Positions 29,701 to 33,579 of a DNA stretch of 33,579 bases are shown piece by piece (position 1 is the stretch's first letter; every line of letters begins with the position of its first letter). Source of the stretch: a virus; the IMG/VR virus record IMGVR_UViG_3300035698_014505, positions 1-33,579 of that record; one strand, written 5' to 3'. Position numbers and translations under genes: made by a program. The notes beneath the pieces were generated by a model, which had not been told where the DNA came from, ran no database searches, and worked only from the letters and a program-made list of their open reading frames with translations.

Positions 29701-32159
29701 ATGCATACGTGATCTCACAGTCGGCGGCCGAAAAGCTGTCTACTGAGCGTCTGTACGGATACGACCAGGAATCCAGGTACGGTGTGTCACTGGGTAAAAA
29801 CAAGTTCATGTCTGTGTTCCCCAAGCAGTTCAATCGTGAGCAGATGACTACCATCGACGCAGACGGTGTGGTTAAACCGGGCACAGTACTGCAGAAGGGG
29901 GATCCAGTAATCCTCGGTGTAGGCCCTAAGCTATTAACGAGTGCGGACGCCCAGCTGGGTAAATTGCACAAGGTATTGCGTAATGCACATACCGATAAGT
30001 CTGTAACATGGGACCATGTGTTTCCTGGTACTGTTACCGACGTGGCGTTGACACAGCAGGGCGCCAAGGTTAATGTGAAGAGCACGCCACCGGTGCAGGT
30101 TGGCGATAAGCTTTCATCTCGATTTGGGCTTAAGGGTGTTGTAGGTAAGGTCATAGAGAATGATCAGATGCCTAGGGATCCTGCTACCAATGAAGCTTAC
30201 GAGATGTTGCTGAATCCAATGGGTATTCTGTCACGTGTGGCACCCGCGCAGCTCATTGAAATGGCACTCGGGAAGCTGGCAAAGAGCACCGGCAAACAGG
30301 TACGATTGCCCCAGGATCCACCAGCAGAAGGCTGGGAAGCATGGGCGAAAAAGCAATTGCTGGATGCGGGTGTAGTAGAGGATAACCCGTTGTTTGACCC
30401 GAAGTCGGGTAAGACTATAAAGCCTGTAGGCGACGGTTTTATTTACATATCAGCGTTCCATCACCTGGCTGATAAGAAGCTATCGAGTCGTGGCGAACAA
30501 GGTAGTTATACGATTGACGATCAACCGGCAAAGGGTGGTGAGACAGGAGCCAAGCGTTTCAGTTCGATGGACGTAAATGCTGCGCTTGCGCACGGAGCTA
30601 CCGAGGTGATACGGGACGCGATGTTGGTACGTGGTACTCGTAATGAGGACTACTGGAAAGCGTTGAAGATGGGACGTCCGTTACCCGAGCCGAAACAGCC
30701 ATTCATCTATGATAAGTTCTTGAATACCCTGAAGGCCGGCGGCGTTAACATTCAGGAGAAGGGTGATACGCTGTCACTGCTGCCTATGATCGATGACGAT
30801 GTGAAAAAGCTGAGTAAGGGTGCGATTAGCAGCGGCAAGATGATAACCTCTGACTTTGAGCCGATACCTGGTGGTCTGTTTGATGTAGGTAAAACAGGCG
30901 GCATGGCCGGCAACAGGTGGACACATATAGATCTCGTGGAGCCCGTACCAAATCCGGCTATGGAAGAGCCCATCCGTCGTGTACTAGGGTTAAAGGTGCA
31001 GGAGATGCGTGACATAATGGGAGGCACCTCCAAGATTAATGGTATAGCAGGTGGCCGTGGCCTGGCAAAGGCACTTGAGAAAATAGATGTAGACAGTTTG
31101 ATCAAGGAACACAAAGACCGGGTGCAGAAAGTACGTGGTGCTAATCGGGATAACTCTATTAAGATCCTAGGTTATTTGAGTGCGTTGAAGAAGCAGGGAT
31201 TGCACCCAGCTAAGTGGATGATCACCAAGGTGCCGGTGCTCCCTCCGATGTTTCGCCCTATAGCACGTCTGGGAGACCTACCTCTTAAGGCCGATATGAA
31301 TGAGCTGTATGCTACGTTGATCGAGTCTAACAAAATGATTAACGATCTACGTAAGGATTATCCAGAAACTGACTTGGCCGAGCAGAAATTGAATCTGTAT
31401 GACGCTGTTACCGCAGCCTACGGTTTAGGTGACCCCATTGCTACTGAAGGCCAGTCTAAGCGACTTAAAGGGGCCCTGCGGCAGGTTATAGGTACAAGTC
31501 CAAAGTTCGGTATGTTCCAGTCGAAGGTTATATCCAAATCAGTGGGCGGCGTAGGCCGTGGTGTTGTAACCCCGGACCCTAACCTGGATATGGATAGCAT
31601 AGGCATCCCCGAGGATGCAGCGTGGAACGTGTACAAAGACTTTGTCATGCGCCGCTTGGTACGTCGTGGTTTCCCAAGTCTGCGTGCTGCTGAATTGATC
31701 GACGAACGTGCGCCAGCGGCTAAGGAAATGCTGGAAGCAGAGATGGCAGAGCGCCCGGTACTTGTCGACAGGGCACCTACATGGCACAAGTTCAACCTAT
31801 TGGCGTTCTATCCGCATATCAGTGATGGTAAGACCATCAGGGTGTCACCGTTAGTGACCAAGGGTTTCACCATGGACTTCGACGGTGATCAGGCCAACTT
31901 CCATGTACCGGTATCGGATAAGGCTGTAGACCAGGCCAAGGCTAAGATGCTACCATCCCGTAACCTATTTAGCTTGACGGACCTTAAGTCTATACGACAC
32001 GCGCCGAGTATGGAGATGACGATGGGCTTGTATTGGCTTACGCGCCAGGCTAACAAGAAGAGCCCCATTACTTTCAAGACAATGCAGGATGCGAAGGCCG
32101 CATACCGCGATGGTAAGATCGGGGCTAACGACCCTATTGTAGTTCTGGAGGATCAGTGA
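26739..32159 (+). CDS. RNA polymerase beta joined to N-terminal half of beta-prime, with intein
   Basis: GAGGATAGA precedes ATG 26739. The 1806-residue product is 1466 residues without its intein. Beta features: GTVIYNGNEYSIINQ (about 108-122), GPEG/LNIG around the intein, SSRFGLKGVVGK (about 1125), LNPMGILSRVAPAQLIE (about 1158). From about residue 1361 it continues as beta-prime: GGLFDVGK, VPVLPPMFRPI (1498-), RPVLVDRAPTWHK (about 1672), and DFDGD at 1713-1717, the Mg-binding catalytic loop. It then ends after MTMGLYWLTRQ. The beta-prime zinc domain is absent and the bridge helix and trigger loop must be encoded elsewhere. It copies DNA into RNA as part of a multisubunit enzyme. Its place in the virion block suggests a packaged enzyme, but a late-expression polymerase is equally possible. 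Confidence 0.9.
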   Translation: MAATTKLPEHLREFDDTDATRNLIYDNTLESIKKRFPIEDEEYRLELSNVRTTGPKSFTLEQQKQALMKNRHLRTPVSGKWRLVHKPSKAVIEERDDVVMHVPYYTERGTVIYNGNEYSIINQSRLKPGAYVRKQRTGEIETHFNVRPGTGKSFRVHLEPESGIFKLQVGQSNIPIYTLLKTMGITDKQLMKSWGPELLEANIKKQDPRALQKMYQRFSGYAYDPALNSDQQAQYIIDSLPQFEVDADVMSRTMGLNDAKGVTADVLHRATQKMLNVSRGEEQADDRDAPMYSNVLSIEDLIRERIDKDAGKLSCSLIYKARRDKGLKSVRRGALNPYIDDPQQGLLFGSKLAMPLEETNPLHTLEQLGRVTKLGQGGISSAESITDEARDVNNGQFGFIDPIMGPEGCFTPDMQVMTHSGWENWDNVDVDTEFACLVDDRLEYHKPFELHFEEYGSAIYECQTKHFGFSVTRSHRLWLRTPDKQAKYRPEFPGTITQPRRIRVGGHAPYLGIDDLSAFFTWPEILDTGNAYKTLPPLAWDAWGAFMGWFVREGSTTRRKDGQIMVSLSTHNEEYAARFIELFTRIGCRPQIMRDNTGQVHGVYAVRKQLGDYLIPFGKCVDKYLPKEILDASVSARVACLDALCLGDGRRKGDTYHYTTTSRQLALDVEQLAFGLGYSTRLRWERDERDQSLSGGCWIVALHIKEERTFTPAHIQRLEYEGPVYTATVPGGLLYVRKGEFGGHWSGNLNIGIDTRAAYRTFKGRDQQIYGEFKNPVTGKLEYLTPGDVAGKTLAFPGEMAKPGATAAAMVGGKIKRIPKEEVELEVPSTAHMFAPHTNLNPMPTGVQPGRQFYGAKFWSQYLPQVKGEVPLVDSLMGDGKTTFTEFYGRRIGTLPSKVGGTVSMVTDKGITVTDPNGKKHFTEIVKNFPFNRLTGISYFPAVKQGDVVNVGDMLAHSNFTDSKSGAINMGINLKTAVIPARGMSYEDAYVISQSAAEKLSTERLYGYDQESRYGVSLGKNKFMSVFPKQFNREQMTTIDADGVVKPGTVLQKGDPVILGVGPKLLTSADAQLGKLHKVLRNAHTDKSVTWDHVFPGTVTDVALTQQGAKVNVKSTPPVQVGDKLSSRFGLKGVVGKVIENDQMPRDPATNEAYEMLLNPMGILSRVAPAQLIEMALGKLAKSTGKQVRLPQDPPAEGWEAWAKKQLLDAGVVEDNPLFDPKSGKTIKPVGDGFIYISAFHHLADKKLSSRGEQGSYTIDDQPAKGGETGAKRFSSMDVNAALAHGATEVIRDAMLVRGTRNEDYWKALKMGRPLPEPKQPFIYDKFLNTLKAGGVNIQEKGDTLSLLPMIDDDVKKLSKGAISSGKMITSDFEPIPGGLFDVGKTGGMAGNRWTHIDLVEPVPNPAMEEPIRRVLGLKVQEMRDIMGGTSKINGIAGGRGLAKALEKIDVDSLIKEHKDRVQKVRGANRDNSIKILGYLSALKKQGLHPAKWMITKVPVLPPMFRPIARLGDLPLKADMNELYATLIESNKMINDLRKDYPETDLAEQKLNLYDAVTAAYGLGDPIATEGQSKRLKGALRQVIGTSPKFGMFQSKVISKSVGGVGRGVVTPDPNLDMDSIGIPEDAAWNVYKDFVMRRLVRRGFPSLRAAELIDERAPAAKEMLEAEMAERPVLVDRAPTWHKFNLLAFYPHISDGKTIRVSPLVTKGFTMDFDGDQANFHVPVSDKAVDQAKAKMLPSRNLFSLTDLKSIRHAPSMEMTMGLYWLTRQANKKSPITFKTMQDAKAAYRDGKIGANDPIVVLEDQ
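27963..28982 (+). mobile_element. LAGLIDADG-type intein in the beta segment
   Basis: Residues 409-748 of the preceding protein, 340 aa, sit between GPEG and LNIG. Block A starts at Cys409 (CFTPDMQVMTHSGW), block B has T472-R-S-H475, the homing-endonuclease blocks are AFMGWFVREGS and ALCLGDGRR, and the end is VYTATVPGGLLYVRKG...HWSGN748. Third positions are more AT-rich than in the flanking sequence, as for a recent arrival. The penultimate residue is Gly, not His, and the first downstream residue is Leu, not Cys/Ser/Thr, so normal splicing is in doubt. Confidence 0.85.
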
Positions 32160-32527
32160 TGCGATACCCGTTTACAGAAGCATTCATAGCTAAGCATGCG
32201 CAGGCAGCGCCGGTGAGCACTAATGTAGTGAGCCGGGCGCCGCAACAATATGGTGACACAAACAAGTACTTACATATCCCCAGCGAGACATTCAAGAATA
32301 GCGGGCGCGTAGTCGACAGGTCAACGGGAGTTATACACCACTCGTACATAGATCCGGTAGCGAAACAGCAATGGGCAGCATCGTTAGGGTTAGGCGGCGG
32401 GACGTCGACAAACTCTATACCAAAGAAGAACCCCACCACGTATACGCCGAAAAAGAACCCCACCACGTATACGCCGAAAAAGAACCCCACCACGTATACG
32501 CCGAAAAAGAACCGGTCAGCATTTTGA
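32159..32527 (+). CDS. Small protein with KKNPTTYTP repeats
   Basis: ATG 32159 overlaps the polymerase stop (TGATG). Residues 1-85 contain AFIAKHAQAAPVST, the Lys-x-Ala motif, and a folded-looking DRSTGVIHHSYIDP segment. The C-terminus is three nine-residue repeats encoded by 27-bp DNA repeats. A flexible arm or glycosylation-like tail is possible. No family recognised. Confidence 0.5.
   Translation: MRYPFTEAFIAKHAQAAPVSTNVVSRAPQQYGDTNKYLHIPSETFKNSGRVVDRSTGVIHHSYIDPVAKQQWAASLGLGGGTSTNSIPKKNPTTYTPKKNPTTYTPKKNPTTYTPKKNRSAF
32426..32506 (+). repeat. 27-bp tandem repeats, three copies
   Basis: Three identical units AAGAACCCCACCACGTATAC-GCCGAAA, plus a partial fourth, encode KKNPTTYTP. Perfect DNA identity indicates recent duplication. 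Confidence 0.9.
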
Positions 32528-32546
32528 GTTTGTTAGGGGGTAGACA

Positions 32547-33032
32547 ATGAGCTTCGTAGAGACTAAACTCTGCACAGCTCGGCAACACTGTATACAGTGT
32601 CGAACACTCGAAGGTGGACGAAAATGGCGCATGCTCGTGAAGCGGGTGTACGGTGCCGACAACATTGATTTCGAATGCCCTGCGGGGTTGCCGTGGCTTG
32701 GTGCACGACAGCGGCCAGGCGATTTGGAGCCGTTCAATAATATTGTAGCAGGTGTAGACGGTCAACCAGTAAAAACGGTGAGACCGCGTAAGTCACCTGA
32801 TGGATGTGCTATTGGTGAGCAATTGTTGAAGCTACGGCAGATGTTGATACCGTTGGTATCTTTAGGGTGTCCATTAGTAGCAGCGTACGCTACATATGAC
32901 GTGGCAGATAGTATAGAGGGTGGTTGCAAGGGTTGCAGACGTAGACGGGTATTGCGGACGTTAGCAGCTTCAGTAGACCAGTGTGATGCTAAAGATCAGC
33001 ATTGTATAAGGACTGCGTTAGCGAAAGGCTGA
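32547..33032 (+). CDS. Cys-rich protein, 161 aa
   Basis: ATG 32547 follows TTAGGGGG. The N-terminus HCIQCRTLEGGRKWR with FECPAGLPWLG forms a small zinc-type module I have seen in other phages. A helical hydrophobic segment (LIPLVSLGCPLVAAYATYDVA) and a second Cys group (CKGCRRRRVL, DQCDAKDQHC) follow. Function unknown. Confidence 0.5.
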   Translation: MSFVETKLCTARQHCIQCRTLEGGRKWRMLVKRVYGADNIDFECPAGLPWLGARQRPGDLEPFNNIVAGVDGQPVKTVRPRKSPDGCAIGEQLLKLRQMLIPLVSLGCPLVAAYATYDVADSIEGGCKGCRRRRVLRTLAASVDQCDAKDQHCIRTALAKG

Positions 33033-33099
33033 GATTTTGCTTGTGAATTTAGGTCGGATTACATTATAGTGTAAGGAAATATGTTGTAGGGGAGATACT

Positions 33100-33579
33100 A
33101 TGCTTAAGAAATACGTCAAGCTCAACAGTGAGCTGCTAAGTCAAGTTAAAAGAGCTTTCGTCTCTATGCCCGCGGGTAGTGATCCTGCAACGGGTGCTGG
33201 ACCTGTGGCTGGTGGTGGGCTCATGACACAAGCGCAAGCTGCACCTATGGGAGCACCTATGGACCCGGCAGCAGCTGGTGGAGGTGCAATGCCACCTATT
33301 GATCCTACAGCCGGTGGTGGTGGTGCAATGCCACCTATGGACCCGGCAGCAGCGGGTGGTGGTGCAATGCCACCTATGGACCCAGCAGCAGCGGGTGGTG
33401 GTGGTGGAGAACTTCCACCTGAGGCCATGGCTATGTTGATGGGCGGCGGTGAAGGTGGCGGCGGCGGCGATAGTGGCAGCAAGATTACATTAACGGTAGA
33501 CGAGTTGATACGCTTGATCGAAGGTGTAGGCGGTGCAGTCAAGGGTAAGAAACAGGCGCCAGCACCAGACCCAGCAGCA
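33100..33579 (+). CDS. Gly/Ala/Pro repeat protein, 3' end outside window
   Basis: ATG 33100 follows GGGGAGA, with no stop before the window end. The product starts MLKKYVKLNSELLSQVKRAF, then has four repeats of the form AMPPMDPAAAGGG, a Gly run, a short helix ITLTVDELIRLIEGV, and KGKKQAPAPDPAA. The repeats are Pro/Gly-rich and collagen-like in spacing, as in phage fibre or linker proteins. A minus-strand open frame over the same repeats is a composition shadow. Confidence 0.5.
   Translation, partial: MLKKYVKLNSELLSQVKRAFVSMPAGSDPATGAGPVAGGGLMTQAQAAPMGAPMDPAAAGGGAMPPIDPTAGGGGAMPPMDPAAAGGGAMPPMDPAAAGGGGGELPPEAMAMLMGGGEGGGGGDSGSKITLTVDELIRLIEGVGGAVKGKKQAPAPDPAA
33260..33410 (+). repeat. About 39-bp repeats encoding AMPPMDPAAAGGG
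   Basis: Imperfect tandem units with GCAATGCCACCTATGGACCC as core; unit length varies by whole codons. Confidence 0.7.

Noticed and set aside
33141-33542. Minus-strand Pro-rich frame at the window end
   Set aside because: It is the reverse shadow of the Gly/Ala/Pro repeats of the plus-strand gene.

Overview
The window is a dense, one-strand stretch of a large double-stranded DNA phage genome, or a very recent integrant of one. It carries about 50 mostly small plus-strand genes that touch or overlap at stop/start codons. The assignment rests on a portal protein, a block of virion-type proteins, and a phage-type multisubunit RNA polymerase gene. No gene on the minus strand looks real. The host is not visible directly. 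One secreted protein (16133-16840) has a helical N-terminal part and a galactose-binding-like C-terminal part of a type I associate with Planctomycetes and Verrucomicrobia, so a PVC-group host is an inference only.

Positions 1-17027 are the accessory or early region. They hold small zinc-ribbon and acidic proteins, a peptidyl-tRNA hydrolase 2-like protein, a methyltransferase/glycosyltransferase pair, a DUF3307-like membrane protein, a receiver-like (cREC) protein, an HNH endonuclease with its own promoter, and several membrane proteins. RNA genes are scattered among them: tRNA-Ala(TGC), a class II-shaped tRNA with anticodon TGT, several candidate structured RNAs closed by 8-9 bp stems, and a tRNA-like gene at about 6530-6767 whose 3' half lies before its 5' half. 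That arrangement is best read as a circularly permuted, two-piece tmRNA with a terminator directly behind it. With the Pth2-like protein and the tRNAs, it would give the phage its own ribosome-rescue and translation kit.

Positions 17028-33579 look like one long virion transcription unit. It follows a strong terminator (16984-17014) and starts at a TTGACA-N17-TATGTT promoter. The order is small proteins, portal (19283), about eight proteins with glycine/alanine-rich hydrophobic segments that share a short Lys-x-Ala motif, then the polymerase gene (26739-32159), and three further small or repeat-rich genes, the last cut by the window end.

The polymerase gene is the most notable protein. It joins a complete beta-like subunit to the N-terminal half of beta-prime, ends soon after the catalytic DFDGD motif, lacks the beta-prime zinc domain, and carries a 340-residue LAGLIDADG-type intein. 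The residue after the intein's terminal Asn is Leu instead of Cys, Ser or Thr. The rest of beta-prime must lie outside the window. Its place among virion genes raises the possibility of a packaged polymerase.
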